The notes under the pieces: generated by a model
Told to the model about the DNA's origin: nothing
Database searches by the model: none
Seen by the model: only the letters and a program-made list of their open reading frames with translations
Part shown: piece after piece, positions 8,335-17,375 of the stretch
Layout of the letters: every line of letters starts with the position of its first letter
Numbering within the stretch: position 1 is the first letter of the stretch
Assembly (NCBI RefSeq): GCF_003340555.1
Contig: NZ_QPLJ01000002.1
Coordinates: 186,001 to 250,000, forward strand
Direction: 5' to 3'
Source of the DNA: Jannaschia formosa
GTDB lineage: Bacteria > Pseudomonadota > Alphaproteobacteria > Rhodobacterales > Rhodobacteraceae
Length of the DNA: 64,000 bases
Made by a program: the position numbers and the translations under genes

Positions 8335-9693
8335 ATGACCCATCTGCCGCGACTTCTGCTGCTGCTCTGCGCGCTGGCCCTGCCTGCCCAGGCGCAGGAG
8401 CAGGGGCAGCCCTCGGGCACCATCGAGACCGAGCAGGAGGTCGGCGGCGACGCCGCCATCGAGCGGCGGATCGAGCGCATCCTGGCCGAGCTGAACGGGT
8501 ACGAGGGCGTCGCGGTCGATGTGCGCGAGGGGATCGTTACCTTCTCGGGTGCCGTGCTGGAGCCCGAGGCCATTGCCCGCCTGGATGAGCTCGCCTCGCG
8601 CGTGAACGGGGTCGTGGCGATCGAGAACGAAGTCGTCGAGGATACCGACGTCGCCCGCCGGCTCAACCCCGTGCTCGACCGGTTCCGCGCGCGGCTGGTG
8701 CAGGCGGTGGCCTATCTGCCGCTTCTGGCGGTGGCGATCGTTGCGGGGCTTGCCGTCGTCGCCCTGGGCATCCTGCTGGCCCGGTGGGAGGCGCCGTGGC
8801 GCAGGCTCGCGCCCAACGCCTTCATCGGCGAGATCTATCGCGTCGTCCTGCGGCTGGCCTTCGTGCTGGCCGGGGTGGTGGTCGCGCTCGACATCCTGAA
8901 CGCGACCGCCGTGCTGACCGGCCTTCTGGGCGCGGCGGGGATCGTGGGCCTCGCCGTCGGCTTCGCGGTGCGCGACACGGTCGAGAACTTCATCGCCTCG
9001 GTCATGCTGTCGCTGCGCCAGCCGTTCCGGCCGCACGACTTCGTGGATATCGACGGGACGCTGGGCACCGTCATCCGCCTGACCAGCCGCGCGACGATCC
9101 TGCTCGACCCGGACGGGAACCATGTGCGCCTGTCGAACGCCTTCGTCTTCAAGGCGAAGATCATCAACTACACCCGCAACGACACGCGCCGTTTCGGCTT
9201 TGCCCTGGGCATCGACCCGGCCGACGACCTGGCCGAGGCGCGACGGATCGGGCTGGAGACGCTGCGGGCGCTCGACTTCGTGCTGGCCGACCCGGCGCCC
9301 GCCGTCTGGGTGAAGGAGGCGGGGGATTCGACCGTCACGATGGAGTTCTTCGCCTGGATCAACCAGCGTGAGACCGACTTCATGGTGTCGAAGGGCGAAG
9401 CGCTGCGCCTCGTCATGGCGGCGCTGACCCGCGCCGGGATCGGCCTGCCGGAGCCGTCCTACCGACTGAACCTCGGCGGCGGCGGGCTGCCGGTCATCGG
9501 CCTGCCGGACAGTGCCAAGCCGGCCGAGTCGATGGTGATCTCCGAGGACGAGCCCCCGCCCGAGCAGAAGCCGCTGCCGCTGCCCGGGGCGCAGGACGTC
9601 GCCGCCGACCCGACCATCGGGCGCATGGTCGAGGAGGAGCGCAAGACCACGGCACAGCGGGACCTGCTGAGCCCGGCGGCCCCGGAGGAATGA
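8335..9693 (+). CDS. MscS-family mechanosensitive channel with BON domain
   Basis: The 452-residue protein begins with a signal peptide (LLLLLCALALPAQAQ). A BON-like domain follows at about 38-105 (RIERILAELNGYEGVAVDVR, VTFSGAVLEPEAIARLDELA), then three membrane helices at about 115-232. The pore-lining helix GLLGAAGIVGLAVGFAVRDT is characteristic of MscS, and the beta domain RQPFRPHDFVDIDGTLGTV follows. The C-terminus after about 400 is a proline-rich tail. Such channels release solutes on hypo-osmotic shock. A BON domain before an MscS core is less common than the bare core and may bind membrane or periplasmic ligands. The gene stands alone on the plus strand. Confidence 0.9.
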   Translation: MTHLPRLLLLLCALALPAQAQEQGQPSGTIETEQEVGGDAAIERRIERILAELNGYEGVAVDVREGIVTFSGAVLEPEAIARLDELASRVNGVVAIENEVVEDTDVARRLNPVLDRFRARLVQAVAYLPLLAVAIVAGLAVVALGILLARWEAPWRRLAPNAFIGEIYRVVLRLAFVLAGVVVALDILNATAVLTGLLGAAGIVGLAVGFAVRDTVENFIASVMLSLRQPFRPHDFVDIDGTLGTVIRLTSRATILLDPDGNHVRLSNAFVFKAKIINYTRNDTRRFGFALGIDPADDLAEARRIGLETLRALDFVLADPAPAVWVKEAGDSTVTMEFFAWINQRETDFMVSKGEALRLVMAALTRAGIGLPEPSYRLNLGGGGLPVIGLPDSAKPAESMVISEDEPPPEQKPLPLPGAQDVAADPTIGRMVEEERKTTAQRDLLSPAAPEE

Positions 9694-9730
9694 GGATGCG
9701 CCTCCGCGCCGGCTGTGCTTCCGTCGCGCC

Positions 9731-10483
9731 ATGATCCTGCAGGCCGCGCTTCCCCACACGCCCTGGGCCGACCCGGCCCTGTCCCGGCTGCCCGGCCTGC
9801 GCCCGGTCGAGGGGCCGTGGATCGTGGTCGACGACGCCTATGGCGCGCAGATGGCCGAGAAGGCCCGTCTGATGGCGCAGCGCCGGGCCGCGGTGATGCA
9901 GGTGCTGCCCGGCGCCGGCGATGCCCTTGCGGAGCTGTTGGAGACGGTGCTGCGCGACCTGCCCGCAAATTTCGCGCGGCGGGGCGGCGGGGTGGTCTGC
10001 CCCGACGGGCGGGAGGTCGCGACGGACGGGGCGCCGCTCGAGGTGATCGGGCAACTGATCCAGGAGGACGTGCTGCTGCTGCGCAAGCAGGGGGCGGAGC
10101 ATGTGCTGATCGCCGGGCTGCTGTGTTTCCCCGCCTCCTGGACGCTGGCCGAGAAGATCGGGCGGCCGCTGACGGCGATCCACGGCCCGGTGCCGGTCTA
10201 CGATGCGGGGCTTGCGGCGCGAGTGCAGCGGCTCTTCGACCTGGCCCGGCCGGGGCAGCCGGTCTGGCGGGCGAACGCGCTGGCCTATGCGGAGGCGGCG
10301 CTGTTCCATCCCCGGACCGAGGCGGCGCCGCGTGTCGACGCGGTCCCCCGCTTCCTGCGCTCGGAGCGGCAGACGATCCTCTCCCTGCCACGGAGCGATG
10401 CGGCGGTCTTCGCCGTCCATACCTGGGTCGTGCCCTTCGAGCGGCTGACGGAGGCGCAGCGGGCGGGGTGCCCGGGGCTGTGA
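9731..10483 (+). CDS. Haem-dependent oxidative N-demethylase-like protein (DUF3445)
   Basis: The 250-residue sequence matches the DUF3445 family, one member of which is the haem-containing catalytic subunit of a dimethylamine-type oxidative N-demethylase. Diagnostic parts are CFPASWTLAEKIGRPLTAIH followed by GPVPVY, FLRSERQTILSLPRS near residue 206 and AVFAVHTWVVP. These are the conserved core around the haem pocket. Stand-alone members without the reductase partner are common in Rhodobacterales and their substrate is unknown. None of the other demethylase subunits is nearby. Confidence 0.8.
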   Translation: MILQAALPHTPWADPALSRLPGLRPVEGPWIVVDDAYGAQMAEKARLMAQRRAAVMQVLPGAGDALAELLETVLRDLPANFARRGGGVVCPDGREVATDGAPLEVIGQLIQEDVLLLRKQGAEHVLIAGLLCFPASWTLAEKIGRPLTAIHGPVPVYDAGLAARVQRLFDLARPGQPVWRANALAYAEAALFHPRTEAAPRVDAVPRFLRSERQTILSLPRSDAAVFAVHTWVVPFERLTEAQRAGCPGL

Positions 10484-10493
10484 GGGGCGCGCC

Positions 10494-11561
10494 TCAAGGC
10501 GCGGCGAAATGCTTCGAGAGCTTCAGCCCTTGGCCCTGGTAGTTCGACGCGATCCCGGCGCCGTAAAGGAGGTCGGGCGTCTCGGACATCGCCTCGTAGA
10601 CGAGTCGACCGACGATCTGGCCATGCTCCAGCACGAAGGGGGCCTCGTGGCAGCGGACCTCCAGCACGCCGCGGGCGGGCGTCTCGTAGCCGAAGCCGGG
10701 ATCGAAGAAGCCGGCGTAGTGGACGCGGAACTCTCCGACCATGGCGAGATAGGGGGCCATCTCGGCGGCATGCGTCGGCGGGATCGTCACCGCCTCGCGA
10801 CTCACCAGGATGTAGAACGCGCCGGGGTCCAGCACGATGCGGCGGCTGTCGGTGCGGATCGCCTCCCAGAAGTCGCGGGGCGCGTAGTGGCCGATACGGT
10901 CGAGGTCGATCACCCCGGAATGCGGCTTGGCCCGCCAGCCGACGAGATCGCCCTCGCCAGGGGCGAGATCGACGGAAAAGCCGAGCCCGTCGTCGATGAC
11001 CGCCGGGCCATCGACCAGGGGCGTCCTCGCATGGAGCGCCCGCAAGGCATCGTCGTCGAGCCGTGCCTCGCCCGCGCGGAAGCGGATCTGGTTGAGGCGC
11101 ATGCCGGGGCGGACCAGGACCGAGAAGCTGCGCGGGCAGATCTCGGCATAGAGCGGGCCGCGATAGCCGGGCGCGATGCGGTCGAACTCGGTCCCGCCAT
11201 CGGTGACGGTGCGGGTCAGCAGGTCGAGCCGCCCGGTCGAGGACTTGGCGTTGGCCACCGCCGAGAGGCCGGGAGGCAGGGCGAGGCTCTCCTGCAGGGG
11301 GACGAGGTAGACGGCGCCCTTTTCCAGCACGGCGCCGTTCGTCAGGTCGATCTCGTGCATGTGGAAGTCGGGCAGCCGGTCCATGAGCCTGGCCCGGCCC
11401 GGCAGGAAGGAGGCGCGGACGCGGTAGGCGACGTGGCCGAGGCGAAGGTCGAGCGAGGCGGGCTGGACCTGGCCCGGCACCAGGTCGGGCGCGCGGATGG
11501 CGCCGTCGGCGATCAGGGCCTCGATCTGCTGGCTGGCGAGGACGCCCTTCGGGTAAGTCAT
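10494..11561 (-). CDS. dcd: 2'-deoxycytidine 5'-triphosphate deaminase, long two-domain form
   Basis: The 355-residue enzyme would convert dCTP to dUTP for thymidylate synthesis. The N-terminal part has PASLDLRLGHVAYRVRASFL and, near residue 98, ANAKSSTGRLDLLTRTVTDG, the deaminase nucleotide-binding signature. RPGMRLNQIRFRAGEA then leads to a second related domain with FYILVSREAVTIPPTHAAEM. The E. coli enzyme is about 193 residues; the double-length version is typical of many alphaproteobacteria and looks like an internal duplication of the dUTPase-like fold. It is transcribed towards the DUF3445 gene and ends 11 bp from it. Confidence 0.9.
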   Translation of the reverse strand: MTYPKGVLASQQIEALIADGAIRAPDLVPGQVQPASLDLRLGHVAYRVRASFLPGRARLMDRLPDFHMHEIDLTNGAVLEKGAVYLVPLQESLALPPGLSAVANAKSSTGRLDLLTRTVTDGGTEFDRIAPGYRGPLYAEICPRSFSVLVRPGMRLNQIRFRAGEARLDDDALRALHARTPLVDGPAVIDDGLGFSVDLAPGEGDLVGWRAKPHSGVIDLDRIGHYAPRDFWEAIRTDSRRIVLDPGAFYILVSREAVTIPPTHAAEMAPYLAMVGEFRVHYAGFFDPGFGYETPARGVLEVRCHEAPFVLEHGQIVGRLVYEAMSETPDLLYGAGIASNYQGQGLKLSKHFAAP

Positions 11562-11678
11562 CGCGGGCCTCGCGTTGCGCCGGAGGGGGCCAAGTCAGGA
11601 CGGAAGGGCCGTGCTGCGCGCCGTCGGGGCGTCCGCGGGGCGGTTTCGATTGCCGGCAGCGTCTGGCGGCCCAAACGC

Positions 11679-11712
11679 CGGACGCCCCGGACCGTCAGGG
11701 CCGGGGCGTCCG
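11679..11712 (-). terminator. Terminator of the tRNA-Pro gene
   Basis: CGGACGCCCCGG (11679-11690), a 10-base loop and CCGGGGCGTCCG (11701-11712) form a perfect 12-bp stem, 28 bp downstream of the tRNA 3' end on the minus strand. It also insulates dcd. Confidence 0.75.
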
Positions 11713-11739
11713 AAGTTGCCCCTTGCAGGGCCAATGCTT

Positions 11740-11816
11740 TGGTCGGGCTAGCAGGACTCGAACCTGCGACCTTCCGTCCCCCAGACGGACGCGCTACCAG
11801 GCTGCGCCATAGCCCG
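11740..11816 (-). tRNA. tRNA-Pro (GGG)
   Basis: A complete cloverleaf on the minus strand. The acceptor arm CGGGCTA pairs with TAGCCCG, followed by discriminator A and an encoded CCA. The D-arm region is GGCGCAGCCTGGTAGCGC. The anticodon stem TCCGT/ACGGA encloses loop CTGGGGG, giving anticodon GGG, and the T-arm is GCAGG-TTCGAGT-CCTGC. No integrase or attachment repeat was seen beside it. Confidence 0.97.
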
Positions 11817-11880
11817 ACTTGGGGCCCTACATACGGCCCCCGGCGCCGGGCGCAAGCGCGAATTGGGTGGCTCGCGGAGG

Positions 11881-12813
11881 TCAGTTCGAGGCCTCGTCGG
11901 CGAGGTCCTCGGCGATCTCCTCGGCCAGGGCGCGGTAGCGGCGGACGATGCGGCGCAGACGCTTGCGCTCCGCCACGGAGAGGGCGCCGGCGCCCCGGGC
12001 CAGCGCGCGGGCGCGGGCGAGCGGGTCGATCGTGGCGGCATCTGCCGGGGCGGGGGCCTCGGGCGGGGGCGGAGAGGCGTCCGAAGGGGGCGCGTCGGCC
12101 GGGTCGCCCGGCAGCGGATCGCTCGATGGCTCGGGCACGGGGGCGATCCGGTCCGACGGGTCGGCTGGGTCGGCGCCGGGCTCTTCGGGCGGGAGGTCCG
12201 GCAGGGGGTCGCCGGAGGGCATGTCATCGGGCAGCGGGGCCGGAGGCTCGACCAGCGGCTCGCCCGGATCGGGGGCGCCGTCGGGCAGTTCGGGCTCGTC
12301 CGGCTGGGCGGGCAGGGTCTCGTCCGGCGGCGTGGCGGGGTCCTTGGCGATGGCCGTCGCGGCCTCGGCCGGGGGCCGGGCCAGCGCGGTCTCCATTCGG
12401 TCGGCGCGGGGGTCGTCCTTCGGTGGCTCGGGCCTGGACTTCGCCTCGTCCGCCGGTTTCGGGGGGGTGTCGTCGCCCTTGCGGATGACGCGGCGCATGC
12501 GCTGCGGCGGGGCGGGATCGCCCGACTCGAGCGCGGGCGAGAGGTCCCTGATCGTCTCGACGCCCGATTCCTCGATCCGCTGCGACACCGCGCGGATCGT
12601 CAGCCCGTCGTCGTGCAGCATGACCTTGATCCCGCCCAGAAGGCGCATGTCCTCGGGCCGGTAGTAGCGCCGGCCGCCCGCGCCCTTGACGGGCGCGATC
12701 TGGTCGAACTTCGATTCCCAGAAGCGCAGGACATGCGTCGGCACGCCCAGCCAGTCCGCGACCTCTCGAATGGTGCGGAAGGCCTCGCCTGACTTCTCGG
12801 GTGGCCGGGTCAA
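11881..12813 (-). CDS. MerR-family transcriptional regulator with long acidic proline-rich tail
   Basis: The product (about 310 residues) begins with a MerR winged-helix domain: [54 protein letters not shown]. The MerR region ends near residue 90. It is followed by some 170 residues rich in Pro, Asp and Glu, and a basic helical C-terminus ([20 protein letters not shown]). No ATG is available near the domain start. The TTG at 12813, 3 bp after the ihfA stop, is the most likely start. This gene follows ihfA in many Rhodobacterales genomes; its target is not known. The tail is unusually long for MerR proteins and is probably disordered. Confidence 0.8.
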   Translation of the reverse strand: MTRPPEKSGEAFRTIREVADWLGVPTHVLRFWESKFDQIAPVKGAGGRRYYRPEDMRLLGGIKVMLHDDGLTIRAVSQRIEESGVETIRDLSPALESGDPAPPQRMRRVIRKGDDTPPKPADEAKSRPEPPKDDPRADRMETALARPPAEAATAIAKDPATPPDETLPAQPDEPELPDGAPDPGEPLVEPPAPLPDDMPSGDPLPDLPPEEPGADPADPSDRIAPVPEPSSDPLPGDPADAPPSDASPPPPEAPAPADAATIDPLARARALARGAGALSVAERKRLRRIVRRYRALAEEIAEDLADEASN

Positions 12814-12815
12814 GG

Positions 12816-13124
12816 TCAGGCCTTGGCCTTGTTGCCTTCGACCACGCGGTCCTTCATCAGATGGGACGGACGGAAGGTGAGGACCCGGCGCGGCGGGATC
12901 GGCGCTTCCTCGCCGGTCTTGGGGTTGCGGCCGACGCGGGCGGACTTGTCGCGCGTCGAGAACGTGCCGAAGCCCGAGATCTTCACCTGCTCGCCCGCGA
13001 CCAGCGCGTCGGAGACGTGCTGAAGGACCGACGCCACCAGCGCCGCGCTCTCGTTCCGGCTGAGCCCCACCTCTCGGAACACGGCTTCGCTCAGGTCCAT
13101 TCGCGTCATCGTCTTGCCGGCCAT
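12816..13124 (-). CDS. ihfA: Integration host factor subunit alpha
   Basis: The 102-residue DNA-bending protein is half of the IHF heterodimer, which shapes nucleoid and promoter DNA. The DNABII family signature is clear: [20 protein letters not shown] at the N-terminus and [20 protein letters not shown] followed by [20 protein letters not shown], which contains the DNA-inserting beta arm. Together these favour the alpha subunit over HU. It sits between fabH and the MerR gene, on the same strand, a conserved arrangement. Confidence 0.92.
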   Translation of the reverse strand: MAGKTMTRMDLSEAVFREVGLSRNESAALVASVLQHVSDALVAGEQVKISGFGTFSTRDKSARVGRNPKTGEEAPIPPRRVLTFRPSHLMKDRVVEGNKAKA

Positions 13125-13256
13125 TTCGTACTCCCGTTCGATTCAGACCAACCGCACCCGCGCCCCATGTTGCCCCGCAGCAAAGGAGTGTCAATGCCGA
13201 GGGTTAGCAGCCGAAGTTCACGCGGGCAGACAAAGGGGGAACGCGGGGAAACCCGC

Positions 13257-14228
13257 CTACCAGCGCAGCAGCACCGCGCCCCAGGCGAGCCCGCCGCCGA
13301 TCGCCTCGGTCACGGTCAGGTCGCCGCGCTTCAGCTGCCCGCGCGCTTGCGCGACGGACATCGCCAGCGGAATCGAGGCGGCCGAGGTATTGCCGTGGTC
13401 CTGCACGGTCACGACGATCTTCTCCATCGGCAGGCCGAGCTTGGCGGCGGTGCGGCTGATGATGCGGATGTTGGCCTGGTGCGGGACGACGCGGTCGATC
13501 TGGTCCCGGGTCACGCCGCCCTTCTCCATCACGCTGAGGGTCGCGGCGGCGAGCTTGTCGACGGCGTGGCGGAAGACCTCTTTCCCGGCCATCATCAGGT
13601 GGCCCGTGGTCTGGGAAGACGACACGCCGCCAGACACTTGCAGGATGTCCCGGTAGCGGCCGTCGGATTGCAGGTCGGTCGCGAGGATGCCGCGATCGGC
13701 CGAGGTCCCGTCGCCTTCGCCCGCCTCGAGCACCACCGCGCCGGCGCCGTCGCCGAAGAGGACGCAGGTCGCGCGGTCCTCCCAGTTCATGATCCGGCTG
13801 AAGGTCTCGGCGCCGATGACCAGCACCCGCTCGGCCTGGCCGGACAGGATCATGCCGTTGGCATTGGCCAGCGCATAGACGAAGCCTGCGCAGACGGCCT
13901 GCACGTCGAAGGCGAAGCCCCGGGTCATGCCCAGCTTCTGCTGCACGATGGTCGCCGTGGCCGGGAAGGTCAGGTCGGGGGTCGAGGTCGCCAGCACGAT
14001 GGCGTCGATGTCGTCCGGCTTGAGCCCGGCATCGTCGAGCGCGGCGCGCGCGGCGGCGGTGGCGAGGTCGGAAGTCGTCTCCCCCTCGGCGGCGAAATGG
14101 CGCCGCTCGATCCCGGAGCGGGAGCGGATCCACTCGTCGGAGGTGTCGAGGAAGGTCGCGAACCAGTCGTTGGGGACGATTCGGGCGGGCAGGTAGTGTC
14201 CCACGCCGCTGACGATGGCGCGCTTCAT
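13257..14228 (-). CDS. fabH: 3-oxoacyl-ACP synthase III
   Basis: The 323-residue condensing enzyme starts fatty-acid synthesis by joining acetyl-CoA to malonyl-ACP. The catalytic cysteine is in DVQAVCAGFVYALANA (about Cys113). The histidine and asparagine are in VVPHQANIRI (near 250) and QDHGNTSAASIPLAM (near 280), so the Cys-His-Asn triad is complete. The family N-terminus GVGHYLPARIVPN and TSDEWIRSRSGIERRHFA are present. The start overlaps the plsX stop by ATGA, so the two are translationally coupled. Confidence 0.96.
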   Translation of the reverse strand: MKRAIVSGVGHYLPARIVPNDWFATFLDTSDEWIRSRSGIERRHFAAEGETTSDLATAAARAALDDAGLKPDDIDAIVLATSTPDLTFPATATIVQQKLGMTRGFAFDVQAVCAGFVYALANANGMILSGQAERVLVIGAETFSRIMNWEDRATCVLFGDGAGAVVLEAGEGDGTSADRGILATDLQSDGRYRDILQVSGGVSSSQTTGHLMMAGKEVFRHAVDKLAAATLSVMEKGGVTRDQIDRVVPHQANIRIISRTAAKLGLPMEKIVVTVQDHGNTSAASIPLAMSVAQARGQLKRGDLTVTEAIGGGLAWGAVLLRW

Positions 14229-15307
14229 TCGCCGGCCTCCATGGAGCGGCTCGTCGAGGCGATCCGCGTCTTGAGCCGCTCGGAAAACCCGGAGCGGGAC
14301 AGGTTCCAGGCCAGTTCCACCGCGGCGGCGACCCCGGTCTCGTCGGCGGAACCGTGGGACTTCACGACCGTCCCGTTGAGCCCGAGGAAGACGCCGCCAT
14401 TGACGCGGCGCGGGTCGATCCGCTTCGACAGCCGCTTGAGCGAGGTCATCGCCAGCAGCGCGGCGATCTTGGAAAGGGGCGTGGCGCGGAACGCCTCGCC
14501 GAGCATGTCGCGGACGAAGCGGGCGGTGCCCTCGCCGGTCTTGAGCGCGACATTGCCGGTGAAGCCGTCGGTGACGATCACGTCGGCGCGGTCGCCGGGG
14601 ATGTCGCCGCCCTCGACGAAGCCGACGAAGGCGAAGCCGTTCGGCTCGGCCTGGGCCTCGATCAGGTCATGCGCCTCCTTCAGCTCGGCGCGGCCCTTCG
14701 TCTCTTCGGTGCCGACGTTGAGCAGGCCGATGCGCGGCCGGGCCAGACCCAGGCCGTTGCGGGCATAGGACATGCCCATCAGCGCGTATTGCAGCAGGTC
14801 GTCCGGATCGGCGCGGATATCGGCGCCCACGTCCAGCATCACGTTGAAGCCCGACGGGTTGCGCGATGGCCAGAGGATCGCGATGGCTGGCCGCTGCACG
14901 CCCGGCAGCTTGCGCAGCCGGATCATGGAGACCGCCATCAGCGCGCCGGTATTCCCGCAGGAGACGCAGACATCGGCCTCGCCGGAGCGGACCGATTCCA
15001 CCGCCGACCACATCGAGCTGTCCTTGCCGGTGCGCACGACCTGGCTGGGCTTGTCGTCCATGCGGACGACGCCGTCGGCATGGCGGATCGTGACATGACC
15101 AGACAGCTCCCGCCGCCTGGACAGCAGCGAGGTCAGCGTGGCCTTGTCGCCATGGACGACGAAGCGCATCGCGGGGGTCTTCGTGACAGCGCGGGCGAGG
15201 CCCGCGATCACCGCTTCGGGCCCGTGGTCGCCGCCCATCGCGTCGATGGACAGCAGACCGGCCGCGGCCCGGGTGCCTGCTTCGGTCGTGTCCCCGTCAG
15301 CTGGCAT
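14225..15307 (-). CDS. plsX: Phosphate acyltransferase PlsX
   Basis: The 360-residue enzyme makes acyl-phosphate from acyl-ACP for phospholipid synthesis. Family landmarks include LLSIDAMGGDHGPEAVIAGL near residue 19 and HADGVVRMDDKPSQVVR. VSCGNTGALMAVSMIRLRKL, NVGTEETKGRAELKEAHDLI and DVIVTDGFTGNVALKTGEGT are also present. It lies between rpmF and fabH in the classic lipid/ribosome cluster and overlaps fabH by 4 bp. The N-terminal 15 residues (MPADGDTTEAGTRAA) are probably a non-conserved extension. Confidence 0.96.
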   Translation of the reverse strand: MPADGDTTEAGTRAAAGLLSIDAMGGDHGPEAVIAGLARAVTKTPAMRFVVHGDKATLTSLLSRRRELSGHVTIRHADGVVRMDDKPSQVVRTGKDSSMWSAVESVRSGEADVCVSCGNTGALMAVSMIRLRKLPGVQRPAIAILWPSRNPSGFNVMLDVGADIRADPDDLLQYALMGMSYARNGLGLARPRIGLLNVGTEETKGRAELKEAHDLIEAQAEPNGFAFVGFVEGGDIPGDRADVIVTDGFTGNVALKTGEGTARFVRDMLGEAFRATPLSKIAALLAMTSLKRLSKRIDPRRVNGGVFLGLNGTVVKSHGSADETGVAAAVELAWNLSRSGFSERLKTRIASTSRSMEAGE

Positions 15308-15345
15308 GAAACCCAGGTCCCCCGCTCAGGCCTCGCGATGACGTC

Positions 15346-15546
15346 TTACAGGTCGTCCTCGAGCTCGACCGTGTCGGCCGCGACGACTTCACGGCCGGCA
15401 TAGTGGCCGCAGGCGCCGCAGACATGGTGCGGGCGCTTGAGCTCGCCGCAGTTCGGGCATTCCGCCGGGTTGCCCGGCTTGAGGAAGTCGTGCGAACGGC
15501 GGTTGTTACGGCGGGACGGGGTGACCTTGTTCTGCGGAACGGCCAT
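15346..15546 (-). CDS. rpmF: 50S ribosomal protein bL32
   Basis: The 66-residue protein has the bL32 N-terminus [20 protein letters not shown] and a zinc-ribbon with CPNC at about 30-33 and CGAC at about 43-46. These four cysteines make it the Zn-binding (C+) form. The C-terminus is acidic (VELEDDL). It is positioned between the DUF177 gene and plsX as in many bacteria, and is likely expressed as part of that operon. Confidence 0.97.
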   Translation of the reverse strand: MAVPQNKVTPSRRNNRRSHDFLKPGNPAECPNCGELKRPHHVCGACGHYAGREVVAADTVELEDDL

Positions 15547-15727
15547 GGTGCAACCTCGGGTGTTGTCGGCGGGGCCGATGCCTGGCCCGCGTGCGTTTCG
15601 GTATTCGGACGGTCCCTATTGCCTATCCGGCCAAGGGTCCAGCGGTTTCCGGCCCCGGACGGGGCGGCAGAGCGCGCCTCATACAGGGATTCCCGGAGGA
15701 TGCAAGGCCCGGGCGCGGTGGCCGCCC

Positions 15728-16276
15728 TCAGTCGTCCTCGCCCTCCAACCGGGCCTTGAGCGCGGCGAGCCCGGCGAAGGGTTTGGCCGTCTCGTCGTCG
15801 AGCGGGGCGGCGCCGTCGGGGGCGGCGGAGAGGTCGATCTCCTCCGCGCCCTCGACCCGCGGATAGGGCGGGATGGCCAGCATCAGCGCCTCTTCCAGCA
15901 GGTCGCCCATGTCGAGCGTGGCGGGCAGCGGCTCGATCTCGTCGTCCTCCTCGCCCATCTCGATCTCGTCGCCGGAGGGCGGGACGTAGTCGGCGACCCA
16001 GCGCCGGTTCACGTCCTCCTCGATCCGGGTGGTGACGGGTTCGGTCGTGACGCGGCAGGGCTGGACCACGGTGGCGCCGAGATGGCCCTCGAAGGTCCAG
16101 CCGCGGCCCGGACCCGGGGTCAGCCATCCCTCGAAGCGCAGCTTGCGGACGGCGTCGACCTCCATTCGGTCGGCCAGCGCCTCGAGCTGGCCCTCGTCGG
16201 GGACGAGCCGGACCTGGGTGGCCTTGCGCTGCGGCAGGTCGGCGAGGCGGAGCGGCTGGGACAGGATGGGCTTCAT
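15728..16276 (-). CDS. DUF177 (YceD-type) protein
   Basis: A 182-residue acidic cytosolic protein. It carries the DUF177 signature PCRVTTEPVTTRIEEDVNRR (about residues 70-89) and DMGDLLEEALMLAIPPYPR, including the conserved cysteine in VVQPCRVT. YceD family genes precede rpmF in most bacteria and have been linked to 23S rRNA accumulation. The start MKPILSQPLRL at 16276 is preferred; the frame is open 135 nt further upstream, but that part overlaps the divergent lipoprotein gene and is Arg/Pro-rich. Confidence 0.88.
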   Translation of the reverse strand: MKPILSQPLRLADLPQRKATQVRLVPDEGQLEALADRMEVDAVRKLRFEGWLTPGPGRGWTFEGHLGATVVQPCRVTTEPVTTRIEEDVNRRWVADYVPPSGDEIEMGEEDDEIEPLPATLDMGDLLEEALMLAIPPYPRVEGAEEIDLSAAPDGAAPLDDETAKPFAGLAALKARLEGEDD

Positions 16277-16395
16277 CGCGGGTCTCCCGGACTGGGCAGG
16301 GGGCGAGGGTGACTTGATGGGTGCGCGACGCGCGGGTAAGGCATGGGGCAAATGGCGCGCCGCCGCAACGGGCGCGGCCCGCCGGGGAGGGACGA

Positions 16396-16863
16396 GTGGA
16401 CAGGACGACACGCAGGATGGCGCGCCTTTCGATCGCGGGCCTTTTCGCCATGGGGCTCGGCGCCTGCTCCGCCACGTTCCAGAACCACGGCTATGTCCCC
16501 GATCCCGAGATGCTGCAGGAGGTGATCGTCGGCGTCGACACCCGCGATTCGGTCGAAAGCCTCGTCGGACGGCCCTCGACCTCGGGGGTTCTCGAGGGCG
16601 ACAACTGGTATTTCGTCCGCTCGCGCGTGCGGCAGTTCGCCTGGCGCGCGCCCGAGACCGTCGAGCGGGAGCTGGTCGCCATCTCCTTCGCGGAGGACGG
16701 CACGGTAGAGAACATCGAGCGCTTCGGCCTGGAGAAGGGGCGCGTCGTCACGCTGTCGCGCCGCGTGACCGAGACCTCGGTCCGCGACTTCGGACTGATC
16801 CAGCAGCTTCTGCGCAACTTCGGCCGGATCAACGTCGGCGAGACCCTCGCCGAGGACAGGTAA
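16396..16863 (+). CDS. BamE/OmlA-family outer-membrane lipoprotein
   Basis: The 155-residue product has a lipoprotein signal (SIAGLFAMGLGACS, lipobox Cys at about 24) and then the SmpA/OmlA fold. That fold shows as NHGYVPDPEMLQEVIVGVDT, SVESLVGRPSTSGVLEGDNW and YFVRSRVRQFAWRAPE. BamE stabilises the BAM complex that inserts beta-barrel proteins into the outer membrane. The GTG at 16396 has GGGGAGG about 5 nt upstream; an ATG at 16417 is an alternative with a weaker site. It is divergent from the DUF177 gene and 3 bp upstream of the cupin gene. Confidence 0.88.
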   Translation: MDRTTRRMARLSIAGLFAMGLGACSATFQNHGYVPDPEMLQEVIVGVDTRDSVESLVGRPSTSGVLEGDNWYFVRSRVRQFAWRAPETVERELVAISFAEDGTVENIERFGLEKGRVVTLSRRVTETSVRDFGLIQQLLRNFGRINVGETLAEDR

Positions 16864-16866
16864 GCC

Positions 16867-17352
16867 GTGACCGAGGGCTATCTGCTGCGCGCCGCCGAGA
16901 TCGCGGCGATGGCGGGGCAGGAGAAGACGCATTTCCTCAACGACAACGCGCGGCGGTTGAACCGGTCGCTGGGCGACGCGACCGGGCTGACGGGTCTGGG
17001 CGTCCACCTGATCGAGGTCGAACCGGGGCGGGAGACGACGGAGTACCACGTCCACTATCACGAGGACGAGGCGGTCTACGTGCTGGAGGGCCGCGCCACC
17101 GCCACGATCGGCGAGGAGGAGGTGGCGATCGGCCCCGGCGACTTCGTCGGCTATCGCGCGGGCGGTCTGGCGCATGCGATCACCAATACCGACGACGGGG
17201 TGCTGCGGCTGCTGGTGGTCGGGCAGCGACTTGCCCATGACGTGGCCGACTATCCGCGGCTGGACAAGCGCATCTACCGGCAGGCCGGGCTTGGCGCGGA
17301 CGTGGCGGATATCGCGGCCCTGACGCATCCGGTGGTCGGCGCGCGGAAGTAG
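16867..17352 (+). CDS. Cupin-domain protein
   Basis: The 161-residue protein has one cupin barrel. The first motif is EYHVHYHEDEAVYVLEGRAT (about residues 58-77), with two His and a Glu for metal binding, and the second is GPGDFVGYRAGGLAHAITNT. It starts at a GTG 3 bp after the lipoprotein stop, so the two are co-transcribed. Cupins of this type bind sugars or sugar acids or act as small metalloenzymes; no substrate is evident. The C-terminal tail (DYPRLDKRIYRQAG) matches other members of this subgroup. Confidence 0.85.
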   Translation: MTEGYLLRAAEIAAMAGQEKTHFLNDNARRLNRSLGDATGLTGLGVHLIEVEPGRETTEYHVHYHEDEAVYVLEGRATATIGEEEVAIGPGDFVGYRAGGLAHAITNTDDGVLRLLVVGQRLAHDVADYPRLDKRIYRQAGLGADVADIAALTHPVVGARK

Positions 17353-17375
17353 CGCGGCGCCCGCTGGCCGCGGTG

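Noticed and set aside
11740-11816. tRNA-Pro as a genomic-island attachment site
   Set aside because: No integrase and no direct repeat of the tRNA 3' end seen nearby.
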